Below, one piece after another: positions 9,043 to 17,391 of a stretch of 64,000 bases of DNA; within the stretch, counting starts at the first letter, position 1; the number at the start of each line of letters is the position of its first letter. The stretch lies in NCBI RefSeq assembly GCF_032586155.1, contig NZ_JAWHTC010000004.1, positions 372,001-436,000 on the forward strand, written 5' to 3'. The notes below the pieces were generated by a model that worked only from the letters and a program-made list of their open reading frames with translations, ran no database searches and had not been told where the DNA came from. The DNA comes from JAWHTC01 sp032586155 (lineage in GTDB: Bacteria; Pseudomonadota; Alphaproteobacteria; Rhodobacterales; Rhodobacteraceae). Both the position numbers and the translations under genes were made by a program.

Positions 9043-9468
9043 TCAGATGGTGATCTTCTGGATCAGGTAGGGGGCCATCTTGGAGATGTCATACCCGGCG
9101 GCGGCGGCGGCCGAAACAATGTCCTGTGCGGGCATGTCACCGGCCTGGCCAAGCGCCCAGGCATTGGTGCAGCGGGTTCCGGTGCGGCAATAGGCCAGCA
9201 CCGGCGCCTCTGCGCTGGCGATCATCTCACGCAACTGGACCACGACCTCGGGGGTCAGGGATTTGCTGTCGAATGGCAGGGTCACGAAGGTCAGGCCCTG
9301 GGCTTCGATCGCCGCGCCGATCAGGGCGGACTGCAGTTCTTCGGGGTTTTCGGTATCCGGTCGGTTGCAAATCACCGTGCGGAAACCGGCCGCAGCGATG
9401 GCCGGGGCGTGCTCGGGGCCAATCTGGGATGAGACGCTGAGCGTCGGGGTCAGTTGCTTGATATCCAT
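9043..9468 (-). CDS. DUF442 / TIGR01244-type protein tyrosine phosphatase-like sulfur protein
   Basis: 141 residues with a Cys-x5-Arg loop (YCRTGTRC) in a small dual-specificity-phosphatase fold. In many alphaproteobacteria this domain is fused to, or sits beside, an ETHE1-like hydrolase in the Blh protein of the hydrogen sulfide response; here the two parts are separate genes on one strand, 58 bases apart. It most likely handles persulfide or acts as a sulfurtransferase partner of the hydrolase rather than as a protein phosphatase. The second Cys (5 residues after the first) could allow disulfide or trisulfide chemistry; that is inference. Confidence 0.75.
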   Translation of the reverse strand: MDIKQLTPTLSVSSQIGPEHAPAIAAAGFRTVICNRPDTENPEELQSALIGAAIEAQGLTFVTLPFDSKSLTPEVVVQLREMIASAEAPVLAYCRTGTRCTNAWALGQAGDMPAQDIVSAAAAAGYDISKMAPYLIQKITI

Positions 9469-9490
9469 GGGGACGAGGCTTTAGTGCGGG

Positions 9491-9515
9491 ATCGGGCGCC
9501 TGTCCAGCGCCCGAT
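9491..9515 (-). promoter_or_regulatory. Intercistronic hairpin between the two Blh-type genes
   Basis: ATCGGGCGC (9491-9499) and GCGCCCGAT (9507-9515) form a 9-base-pair stem with a 7-base loop between the hydrolase stop and the DUF442 start. It lacks a T-tract, so mRNA stabilisation or partial attenuation is more likely than full termination. Confidence 0.5.
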
Positions 9516-9526
9516 TTGCCGCAATC

Positions 9527-10402
9527 TCAGAGTTTGTTGACGGGCACCTTGAGGAAGACGTCACCCTGCGCGTCTGGTTCGGGCATGCGGCCGGCACGCA
9601 TGTTGACCTGCAGCGACGGGATGATCAGCTTTGGCATTGCCAGTGTGGCGTCGCGGGCATCGCGCATCGAGGTGAATTCGTCCTTTGATTTTCCTTCGCC
9701 AACATGAACGTTGGCCGCCTTCTGCTCGCCCACGGTTGTTTCCCAGGCATAGGCGTCGCGGCCCGGCGCTTTGTAGTCGTGGCCGACAAAGATTCGGGTT
9801 TCATCCGGCAGGGCGAGGATTTTCTGCACCGAGTCATAAAGGGTATCGGACGATCCGCCGGGGAAGTCACAACGCGCAGTGCCGAAATCAGGCATGAAGA
9901 GCGTATCGCCAACGAAACCTGCATCGCCGATCACATAGGTCAGGCAGGCAGGGGTGTGGCCGGGCGTGTGCAGCACATCAGCGCGCATTTGACCGATCAT
10001 CAGGCTGTCGCCCTCGACAAAGAGTTGATCGAATTGCGAGCCGTCGCGTTGGAACGCGGTGCCTTCGTTGAAGACCTTGCCAAACGTGTGCTGGACCACG
10101 GTGATGCGGTCGCCGATGCCGATCTTACCGCCAAGGCGCTCCTGGATATAGGGCGCGGCCGAGAGGTGGTCGGCATGGACATGGGTTTCCAGCAGCCATT
10201 CGACCGAAAGGCCTTCGGCGATGATCCAGTCGATGATCTCATCGGCGGAACCTGTGTCGGTACGGCCCGAGGCGTAGTCGAAATCCAGAACGGAATCGAT
10301 CACAGCGCAGGCGGTGCCGTTGGGGTCACGCACCACGTAGGAAATGGTGTTGCTGGCATCATCGAAGAAGGCTTTGACGTTGGGAGAGATGGGGTTTTGC
10401 AT
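9527..10402 (-). CDS. blh: ETHE1-like MBL-fold hydrolase (Blh/persulfide dioxygenase type)
   Basis: 291 residues with the metal-binding THVHADHLSA (HxHxDH) motif, a second histidine in HTPGHTPA and GDTLF, FVGHDY further on. This is the metallo-beta-lactamase subgroup that contains persulfide dioxygenases and the sulfide-detoxifying Blh proteins. ATG at 10400-10402 was preferred because GAGG lies 7 bases upstream and MQNPISPNVKAFFD is the usual family start; an upstream in-frame ATG (10450) has no good site. Paired with the DUF442 gene it forms a separated version of Blh, normally repressed by the ArsR-type BigR/SqrR until sulfide or persulfide appears; no such regulator is in the window. Confidence 0.85.
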   Translation of the reverse strand: MQNPISPNVKAFFDDASNTISYVVRDPNGTACAVIDSVLDFDYASGRTDTGSADEIIDWIIAEGLSVEWLLETHVHADHLSAAPYIQERLGGKIGIGDRITVVQHTFGKVFNEGTAFQRDGSQFDQLFVEGDSLMIGQMRADVLHTPGHTPACLTYVIGDAGFVGDTLFMPDFGTARCDFPGGSSDTLYDSVQKILALPDETRIFVGHDYKAPGRDAYAWETTVGEQKAANVHVGEGKSKDEFTSMRDARDATLAMPKLIIPSLQVNMRAGRMPEPDAQGDVFLKVPVNKL

Positions 10403-10450
10403 GGGAAGCCTCGGGCTGTTGAATGGTGTATCCTGTGTGTTTCTTTTCAT

Positions 10451-10473
10451 CATATATGAAAACTCGCATATGC
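10451..10473. promoter_or_regulatory. Paired 8-base palindromes upstream of blh (candidate operator)
   Basis: CATATATG (10451-10458) and GCATATGC (10466-10473) are each perfect palindromes with centres 15 bases apart, about 50-70 bases upstream of the hydrolase start in an AT-rich patch. This is the expected place for an ArsR-type (BigR/SqrR) operator, but the match to any known box was not verified. Confidence 0.35.
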
Positions 10474-10592
10474 TTCAACCCCCCGGCAATCTCCACAGCG
10501 GAAGATGCCCGGAAACCCCGGAGAATTGACTTGTATCAAGGCCCGGGCCGTGCCCGTGTGGAAAAATCCTATCGCGCAATAGGAGAGCACGC

Positions 10593-10916
10593 ATGACATC
10601 CATTGACCAACGCAAGGCACAGCTGTTGAAGCGTCTGGCCGAGCTTGACGAGCGCTTGCACGATATCGAAGCCGAGCTTGATACCCACCAGTCGAAGGAT
10701 TGGGGAGAATTGGCGGCTGAACGCGAAGATGACGAAGTCCTCGAAGGGCTTGGTGTTGCCGGTCAGGAAGAGATTGTACGTATACGTGCCGCGCTACAAC
10801 GGGTACGCGAAGGCGAATACGGCTATTGCACCAAATGCGGAGATGAGGTGTCCGAAGCGCGGCTGGACGTGCTGCCTGACACGCCGTTTTGCAAAACCTG
10901 CGCCGCCAGCCTGTAA
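10593..10916 (+). CDS. TraR/DksA-family zinc-finger protein
   Basis: 107 residues: a coiled N-terminal helix pair (about 5-70) and a C4 zinc finger with C79, C82, C100 and C103 (CTKCG ... CKTC). Such short DksA-like proteins bind in the RNA polymerase secondary channel and modulate transcription, often of rRNA promoters under stress. The DxxDxA tip motif of true DksA is not obvious in the coiled-coil turn, so activity may differ. AGGAGAG precedes the ATG. Followed 46 bases later by a small gene on the same strand. Confidence 0.85.
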   Translation: MTSIDQRKAQLLKRLAELDERLHDIEAELDTHQSKDWGELAAEREDDEVLEGLGVAGQEEIVRIRAALQRVREGEYGYCTKCGDEVSEARLDVLPDTPFCKTCAASL

Positions 10917-10962
10917 CACGCAATGGGGTTGAGCGCCCACGCAGCAAGATGAGGAAAAAGCC

Positions 10963-11178
10963 ATGACCGAAGACGACGTCATCCGTGCATTCGAAGCATT
11001 GTCTGAGAAGATAGAGGCCCTGCCCGTTACCCGCCGTCAGGAGTGCCAGGCAGAGCTGCATGCTCTGATCGAAAAGGCCGAAGCGCTGGGCGTCAAGCTG
11101 CCCAGTGTGGCACGGGACCTTGATGACGAACTGACCGAGGCGGCAATCGAGGCGCAATTCGACAACATGCCGGTCTGA
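10963..11178 (+). CDS. Small conserved-looking protein of unknown function
   Basis: 71 residues, predicted all-helical and acidic (MTEDDVIRAFEALSEKIEAL ... DLDDELTEAAIEAQFDNMPV), with a single Cys. ATGAGGAAAAAG lies just upstream of the ATG, and the gene follows the DksA-like gene closely, so they may be co-transcribed. I do not recognise the family. Confidence 0.6.
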   Translation: MTEDDVIRAFEALSEKIEALPVTRRQECQAELHALIEKAEALGVKLPSVARDLDDELTEAAIEAQFDNMPV

Positions 11179-11273
11179 GCCGGCGAGCCAGACCTTGAAA
11201 CATCCGTGGAGCAGCCCGTGTTGAGGCTTGCGCGATGGGCCGGTTTCGCGGACACTCGTGACAAGTAAAGCAA

Positions 11274-13334
11274 ATGGTTGCGGGGCAGCGGTCAGCCTTG
11301 GCGGAAATTCTGAATTATAGCGTGGCGGATGGGGTCGCCACATTGAGCCTGGCACCGGGGTCGGCGGGGCGCCCTGCCATGCTGGACGGGGCGGCCCGCG
11401 CCGCCCTGCGACGGGAATTGGAGCGCGCGGCCGCGGACAAGGACGCAGCGGCGGTTGTGATCACCGGTCAGGAGCGCGGCTTCCCGGCCGGACTTCCCGT
11501 ACATGAAATCGGAGACGGAACGGCCATGACCGAACTGGCGGCGTTATGTCGGCAGGTCGAGACCTTGGAAAAACCCGTTGTCGCAGCGATGCGTGGTGTG
11601 GTGATGGATGGCGGTTTCGAACTGGCGCTTGCGGCGGACGCACGCTTGGCCACGCGCGGGACCAGCGTCGGGCACAGGGATATTCGTTGCGGGCTTTTGC
11701 CCGGGGCCGGCGCGACCCAGAGGTTGCCGCGGCTGATCGGGGCGCGGGCGGCGTTGGATTTGTTGTTGGGGGGGCAGGCCGTCGGTGTCACGGCAGCGCA
11801 GCTGAACGGTCTTTGTCATGCCATCGTGGACCGCAACGTGGTCGGGGCGGCAAATGCGCTGGCCCGGCGCATGCTGGACGCGCCGGAGCAGGCCGAAACG
11901 GGCGGGTTGCCGACGGGGATGGGGGACCCGATCGCGTTTCAGCAAGCCATAGAGGAGCATCGCCGCAAGGCCGAGACGCCGGAAGCCGTTTCGATGGTCA
12001 AGGCGGTGGAGGCCGCACAGTTGTTGCCGCTTGAGGTTGGTCTTGAAATGGAAACGGTGTTGCGCGACGAGCTACTAAATAGCGACCGCGCAAAGGGGCT
12101 GCTGCGCAGCTGGGTGGTCGAAGCGGATGCGGTGCAAACCGGAGCCGGGACCGAGGTGCCCGGGTGCCTGACCCTGTTGGGTGAGGGGCCTTTTGCCCAG
12201 ATCTTGGCACGCCGGGCGCTGCAGGCGGGGCTCGAGCTGCGCCTGGCCGAGCAGCGCGAAGGTGGCGCAGCAGGTTTGACCGAACGATTGAAAAGCCAGC
12301 TGGATACGGAAGTGTCCAAGGGGCTGATCACCAGCGACGACCGCGACGGGCAACTGGCACGGCTGAGCGGCGGCGCGGCGGACGCCATGCTGCAAGATGC
12401 CGAGTTCGTCATCGAGGCCGGCACCTCGAGGATCGAGATGATGGAGGCCGTTGCAGCCACGCTGCGCGGCTTGACCGACGAGTCGGTGCCTGTTCTTCTG
12501 AGTTCCAACATGGCGTTGCGGGCCGGGGATCTTGCCGGGATTATGGGGCAGAATTGCTGTGGACTGGCGCTGACCCGGCGCCCGGGCGGGCCGGTAATCT
12601 GTGCCGAGATCGCTGTGAGTGAAGATACGGACACCGAAATGGTGGCCCGGGCACATGGCCTGTTGACCCGCCTTGGGCTGCCGGTCGTTGACTGTGCAGC
12701 CCGGAACGGGTTGATCGCGCAGGCGCTGATGGCCGGGTTGATGGCGGCGGCGGAATGGTGTGTGGCCCATGGTGCGGCACCGAACGAGGTTGACCAGGCG
12801 TTGCAATGGCCACTGGGACCGTTCCAGCGCGCCGATCTTGAGGGCATGGCGGCCCAGAGCACGCGGTTCGAAGCGCTGGGCTGGGCTGAAACCCATGGCG
12901 GGCTCTATCGCAGCTTGGATGCGGCGGGGCATGGCGGTCAGGCTGTGGGCCGGGGAGTCTATGACTATGCCACCGGGACGGCGGGGGAGTATACGGTCGA
13001 TGTCCATGCCATCGTCAATGATTGGCAGGGTGAAGTCGGGCAGGGGGCGCCGTCATTGGGTGAAATTCGGCGCCGGATCTGGTCGGCGCTGTTCTTTGCC
13101 GGGTTGCAGCTTTTGCAGAATGGCACGGCGCGGGACGGGGCGGATATCGACCTGGTTGCGCTCGAGGCGTTGAGCCTGCCGCGGGCCAGCGGCGGGCCGA
13201 TGAAAACCGCCGAGCTGCGCGGGTTGCTGAGTGTGCGCCGCGAGTTGGAAGGCTGGGGCAGAGAGGATCCGGCGATATGGAACCGTTCCGAGCTGCTGAA
13301 CGAGATGATCAAGAACGGGTGGCGGTTCGGCTGA
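11274..13334 (+). CDS. FadB/FadJ-architecture protein with degenerate active sites
   Basis: 686 residues with the order of a trifunctional beta-oxidation alpha subunit: crotonase domain (about 15-190), a linker, an NAD-binding 3-hydroxyacyl-CoA dehydrogenase domain (about 298-465) and a C-terminal helical dehydrogenase region. The crotonase part keeps one catalytic Glu (E116, GGFELALA) but has Asp (D136) where the second Glu should be, and lacks the usual GAD oxyanion segment. The nucleotide loop is GEGPFA instead of GxGxxG, and the catalytic His (normally in GLHFFNP) is absent from GLALTRRP. The frame is intact, so it is either a pseudoenzyme or one with changed chemistry. Confidence 0.75.
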   Translation: MVAGQRSALAEILNYSVADGVATLSLAPGSAGRPAMLDGAARAALRRELERAAADKDAAAVVITGQERGFPAGLPVHEIGDGTAMTELAALCRQVETLEKPVVAAMRGVVMDGGFELALAADARLATRGTSVGHRDIRCGLLPGAGATQRLPRLIGARAALDLLLGGQAVGVTAAQLNGLCHAIVDRNVVGAANALARRMLDAPEQAETGGLPTGMGDPIAFQQAIEEHRRKAETPEAVSMVKAVEAAQLLPLEVGLEMETVLRDELLNSDRAKGLLRSWVVEADAVQTGAGTEVPGCLTLLGEGPFAQILARRALQAGLELRLAEQREGGAAGLTERLKSQLDTEVSKGLITSDDRDGQLARLSGGAADAMLQDAEFVIEAGTSRIEMMEAVAATLRGLTDESVPVLLSSNMALRAGDLAGIMGQNCCGLALTRRPGGPVICAEIAVSEDTDTEMVARAHGLLTRLGLPVVDCAARNGLIAQALMAGLMAAAEWCVAHGAAPNEVDQALQWPLGPFQRADLEGMAAQSTRFEALGWAETHGGLYRSLDAAGHGGQAVGRGVYDYATGTAGEYTVDVHAIVNDWQGEVGQGAPSLGEIRRRIWSALFFAGLQLLQNGTARDGADIDLVALEALSLPRASGGPMKTAELRGLLSVRRELEGWGREDPAIWNRSELLNEMIKNGWRFG

Positions 13335-13348
13335 TCCGGCTGGCGAGA

Positions 13349-13564
13349 TCAGCTGAGGGCGATCCCGATCACCACCATCATCAACCCGATGGCCGAGACG
13401 AACAGGGCGGCAAGGTTGAGTGGCACAAGGCCCTGGATGCGGGTGCGCAGGGCCTCGTCATCGGATGTGTCACGTTTGGCGGCGCCGACCTTGACGCCGA
13501 CATAGAGCAGCCCGGCCACGCCGAGCAGGGTCACGATTGAACCGCCCCAGATCAGGAATTGCAT
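13349..13564 (-). CDS. Small two-helix membrane protein, unknown function
   Basis: 71 residues with hydrophobic segments at about 3-24 and 47-69 separated by a charged loop (AAKRDTSDDEALRTRIQ). The stop faces the FadB-like gene 14 bases away (convergent). I do not recognise it beyond being typical of short conserved alphaproteobacterial membrane proteins. Confidence 0.6.
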   Translation of the reverse strand: MQFLIWGGSIVTLLGVAGLLYVGVKVGAAKRDTSDDEALRTRIQGLVPLNLAALFVSAIGLMMVVIGIALS

Positions 13565-13710
13565 GGCTGTCTCCGATTGGTTTCAGGTTGCCCGGCTGCG
13601 GTATCCGATTGCGAATGTCCTGACAAGGGCGCGCAATGGTGGCGCAGCCCCTTGCGGGGGCCGGGGCGGGGCGTTAGCAAGGGGGTCCATCAGATGCAGG
13701 AGGCCGGGCC

Positions 13711-13980
13711 ATGGACAACGAGACTACAAGTGACGGTGGAGATTCAAGCTATCGCGTGACCGCAGGCGAGCTGCGCCAGTTCGTCGAGCGGATCGAGCGG
13801 CTGGAAGCCGAGAAAAAGGACATTGCCGATCAGCAGAAAGAGGTGATGGCCGAGGCCAAGGCGCGCGGATACGACACCAAGGTGATGCGCAAGCTGGTGG
13901 CGCTGCGCAAACGCGACGCTGACGATATCGCCGAGGAAGAGGCGGTTCTGGAGATGTACAAGCAGGCGTTGGGGATGTGA
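13711..13980 (+). CDS. gapR: GapR-type DUF2312 DNA-binding protein
   Basis: 89 residues. The core ELRQFVERIERLEAEKKDIA, then KARGYDTKVMRKLVALRK and EEAVLEMYKQALG matches the DUF2312 family, whose Caulobacter member GapR encircles overtwisted DNA ahead of polymerases and helps gyrase and topoisomerase IV. The N-terminal dozen residues are a loose polar tail. AGGAGG is placed about 10 bases before the ATG. It stands alone, with a 475-base space after it. Confidence 0.9.
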   Translation: MDNETTSDGGDSSYRVTAGELRQFVERIERLEAEKKDIADQQKEVMAEAKARGYDTKVMRKLVALRKRDADDIAEEEAVLEMYKQALGM

Positions 13981-14455
13981 GTGAATGTAGGCGTGTTGGA
14001 GGTGGCTGCGCTGCGAGGGTGGATGGGTCGCCCCAGCATGCGAAATCACTCGAAACCTGCCTTTGGTGGCTGAGTTGTGAATGGCAAAGCTGCGGACTCT
14101 CCGAACTTTGGCGTATTTAGAGTCAACTGCCGCTTCCGGCCCAATGCGGTCACGCGTTGAATGCAGAGCGCTGCATATCGGCTTTCACATTCTTGTCGTT
14201 CAGACATCTCGCAAAAATCGCACAACAGCAACAATTGACTCATAGCGGCAGCTTCCTGGGTTTCTCGAACAATTGCTGGCCAGTTTTTTTCGCTGCCAAG
14301 TATCGGAGCATAGGATAAATCTGAACTTGAACCCTGTGCCTGCAAGTGCTGCCACAGTAGACAATCGAATGTAATTGTGCACGATTTGCCGGGTGGTTGG
14401 TGAGGCTGTTATCCACATTTTCTTCTGGCCGTCGTTCTCTTGGGGAGGTTTCGGA
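13981..14455. other. Intergenic region without a convincing gene
   Basis: 475 bases between gapR and the protease gene. A 99-codon minus-strand frame (14046-14345) has no recognisable domain and no good ribosome site. The text is less GC-rich than its surroundings. GGGGAGG at 14442-14448 is the ribosome site of the next gene. Confidence 0.5.
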
Positions 14456-17224
14456 ATGTTTCTGCGCCTGTTGTCGCCGCTGGTTTTTACTCTGACGCTG
14501 GTACTCCCGTTTGAGGGGGCGGCTCAGGACCTAGTTGGGTTCGACTCGTCCAGCTTTGGCAAGATTGTCTTGTCAAAAAACCAAGTTGCCGCGGGGGCGC
14601 AGTTTGAAGCCGCTGTTGGCCAATACAACAACGAGTTTATCGAGACCTACTCAGTGAACAGCATATTTAGATCGTTTGGGCGCTCCGTCGGGCGCCTCGA
14701 TGTCTTGACCGACAAAGGCACCTTTCCCTGCACGGCCTTCATCGTCAGCGAACGCCATATTCTAACCAACCACCATTGCGTTCCTGGCATTCTAAATGCT
14801 GAAGATATCGGCGCTGAGCAGATCCGGGCGGTTGGGTTTGTCGCGGGCTATGTGCGGCCAGGCGTCGAAGAGGGAGCCGAGTTTTTTCAGGTTATCCCAA
14901 TCCCAGTCGAAACCAGCGAGGAGCTAGATTACACGGTGCTGGAAGTCATCGGCAATCCTTCGGCCAAGTTCGGAATGCTGGAACTGTCGGCAAGCGAGCC
15001 AAGCGCGGGTGACCCCTATTGGATCATCGGCCACCCTCTGGGCGAGGCACAGCGGATCAGCCGCGAAAAATGCCGCGCCAACAGTCCGGCGCTGAGCGGT
15101 GGCAGCCTTTTGCACACCTGTGACACGCTGCCAGGAAACTCGGGATCGCCGGTCATTGATGCGTCGCTGCGCCGGGTTGTCGGGTTGCACTATGCTGGCA
15201 GCGAAAGAAATAGCGTCAATTTTGCCATGCCGATGAAGACGATCCTAGAGCGGTCCCGAGTTCTTGTGGCGGCAAAACAGGGGGGCGGACAATCGGCGGC
15301 AACGACCCCGTCCGGCGGCGGCAATGCCGGTCAGTGCGAGATGCTCTATTCGGAAGCCAAGAACATCGACGACTGTGACGGGTACCAAGTGTACCTGTCT
15401 CGGTGCCCGGACCATGTTTTCGCGCCATTCGCGCAGACATTTGTTCAACGCAAATGCGAAGCAAGTCGTCAGGTTCAATCCACCGCGGCAGCACCTCCGG
15501 CGATAACAGGTAACGACCTGACAGAAGCACTCGAGATCTGCCGCGACACCAATGGTGACGTCGCACAACAGTTGGACGGCTGTTCGCTGGTCATCGAGAC
15601 AACGAGTGACCAAGTGCTGATCGTGGAAGCTCGGTTGCGGCGGGCTGAGGATTATCTGAACCTGGGTGATCCGGCGGAGGCGTGGAAGGATATCCAGCGG
15701 CTCGCCTCGATGGATGTCGAAGATTCTGGTTTCCAGACAGCGTATTTTGTGTTGCGCGCAGAGACGCTGCGCGATTTGGATCGCTATGCGGAAGCAGTTG
15801 AATTCTACGACAAGGCTTTGCCCGAGTTTGATCGGGCCTATGTCTGGAACGGCCGTGGGTTGGCGCTTTTGGCGTTGGACCGGCGCACCAAAGCGGCCGA
15901 GAGCTTTTTAAAGGCAGCCTTCGCGGCAAACACTTCGATAAGAGACAGGGCTCTTTCGCAACAAGAATTGAACAAGCTTGGGGCGGTGGCCCCGGAATTC
16001 CTGCTGCCGGAAGACATCGTCGCCAATTTCTACGACATGGCAACGGATAACGGGGCAGGCGACGCGACGATCGGAGGGCTGCAGAGTGGCAACCCGTATA
16101 TCCACGCATCGCTTGCAAGCCTCTTGAAACAGGACGAGGAGCGCTATCACCCGTATCTGGAGTTCGACCCAATCGTGGATGGCCAGGATGCCCTGATCCG
16201 CGACGTGGCGGTCAGCTGGCAGCTTTTCGGGGAGGGCACGGAAATCGAAACCCGAGTAACGGCTAAGTTCAAGAATTTCGATGAGGAGAAAGTGGTCGTC
16301 TACTATTTCAAACCGTCCGACGAATTGTGGAAACTGGCAAATATCAAGACCAGGGATTGGGACTTACGGGAAATGCTGGAAGAGGCGGCGCTTGTTACGG
16401 AAGCGCCATACCATCCCTGCGATGAGGTGGCTGCGCATCCGAGTGATCCCAATGCCATGGCATCGGGTCTTGCTTTTGAAAAGATTGACGCAAGCAATGC
16501 TATTGCGCAGTGCGAAAAGGCGTATGCCCAATATCCTAACGTGCTGAGATTTCAATATCAGTTGGGTCGTGCTTTTGATCGGGACAAGCAGTGGGACTTG
16601 GCCTTCGAGTACTATCGGATCGCCGCGGAAAAAGGCTATCCCCGGGCAATGGCATCGCTGGGTTACCTGTACGAGCATGGCGAGGGGGTCGCCATCAACC
16701 TTCCCAAGGCCGCCCGTTGGTACGATGCCGCAGCCAGTTCAGGTCTTCCAGCATTTGGCGAAGAGGCCGGATTGCTGTTTCGAAAATCCGAAGACCACGA
16801 GGCGGCCTTTAGAAACTTCAGAATCGCGGCTCAGGATGGCCAGAAATCGGCCCAGTTTTTTTATGCCCTATATCTGGACAACGGCTGGGCAACCAAGCGT
16901 GATCGCTCCCTCGCACGGATTTACTATAAGAAGGCGGCGGAACAAGGCTCCAGTGCAGCAATGAACAATCTGTCTAAACTCTATGAATTTGGTTGGGGTG
17001 GCGCGCGGAACTACACCCTTGCCGGGGAGTACTTGTTCTTTGCGATTCAGAGCGGCAACGAAGCTGCACTGGGAAACATTCTGCGCGTTCCGATGCCGTA
17101 CAGTGTCGAAACCGTTCAGACAGTACAGCGCCTGCTTCGCGCCAAAGGTCTCTATCAGTCAGATATCGATGGTGTGGTCGGGAGAGGCACGAAGGCGGCA
17201 CTTCTTGAACTGGCAAAAAAGTAG
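14456..17224 (+). CDS. Secreted trypsin-like serine protease with Sel1 repeats and C-terminal peptidoglycan-binding domain
   Basis: 922 residues from the ATG at 14456, which has GGGGAGG 7 bases upstream and opens a signal peptide (FLRLLSPLVFTLTLVLPFEG, AAQ). An S1-type protease domain (about 70-265) has the full triad H107 (TNHHC), D159 (LDYTVLEV) and S229 (PGNSGSP). A middle region has TPR-like helices (about 385-520), then Sel1 repeats (about 690-860: ASLGYLYEHGEGV, then MNNLSKLYEFGWGG). The end (VQRLLRAKGLY, DIDGVVGRGTKAAL) is a peptidoglycan_binding_1 motif. It should act in the periplasm on the cell wall or on proteins held there. Substrate unknown. Base use is less GC-rich than in neighbours. 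Confidence 0.85.
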   Translation: MFLRLLSPLVFTLTLVLPFEGAAQDLVGFDSSSFGKIVLSKNQVAAGAQFEAAVGQYNNEFIETYSVNSIFRSFGRSVGRLDVLTDKGTFPCTAFIVSERHILTNHHCVPGILNAEDIGAEQIRAVGFVAGYVRPGVEEGAEFFQVIPIPVETSEELDYTVLEVIGNPSAKFGMLELSASEPSAGDPYWIIGHPLGEAQRISREKCRANSPALSGGSLLHTCDTLPGNSGSPVIDASLRRVVGLHYAGSERNSVNFAMPMKTILERSRVLVAAKQGGGQSAATTPSGGGNAGQCEMLYSEAKNIDDCDGYQVYLSRCPDHVFAPFAQTFVQRKCEASRQVQSTAAAPPAITGNDLTEALEICRDTNGDVAQQLDGCSLVIETTSDQVLIVEARLRRAEDYLNLGDPAEAWKDIQRLASMDVEDSGFQTAYFVLRAETLRDLDRYAEAVEFYDKALPEFDRAYVWNGRGLALLALDRRTKAAESFLKAAFAANTSIRDRALSQQELNKLGAVAPEFLLPEDIVANFYDMATDNGAGDATIGGLQSGNPYIHASLASLLKQDEERYHPYLEFDPIVDGQDALIRDVAVSWQLFGEGTEIETRVTAKFKNFDEEKVVVYYFKPSDELWKLANIKTRDWDLREMLEEAALVTEAPYHPCDEVAAHPSDPNAMASGLAFEKIDASNAIAQCEKAYAQYPNVLRFQYQLGRAFDRDKQWDLAFEYYRIAAEKGYPRAMASLGYLYEHGEGVAINLPKAARWYDAAASSGLPAFGEEAGLLFRKSEDHEAAFRNFRIAAQDGQKSAQFFYALYLDNGWATKRDRSLARIYYKKAAEQGSSAAMNNLSKLYEFGWGGARNYTLAGEYLFFAIQSGNEAALGNILRVPMPYSVETVQTVQRLLRAKGLYQSDIDGVVGRGTKAALLELAKK

Positions 17225-17391
17225 CCGTCGGCGCAAATGTCGGCTTTCTTGCTCCGTATGTGTCCTCTTCATATCTTCAGTGAACGTCCGCAAATCGCCC
17301 ATCGCGACAAATGCTGCAAATCTCACCAAGGACAAGATTGGGAGCGTATCTGCCGCACGTTTGAACTCAAAGGACAGCCCAAAAAACTACC

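Noticed and set aside
14046..14345. 99-codon minus-strand frame between gapR and the protease gene
   Set aside because: No recognisable domain, weak start context and odd composition; kept only as intergenic text.
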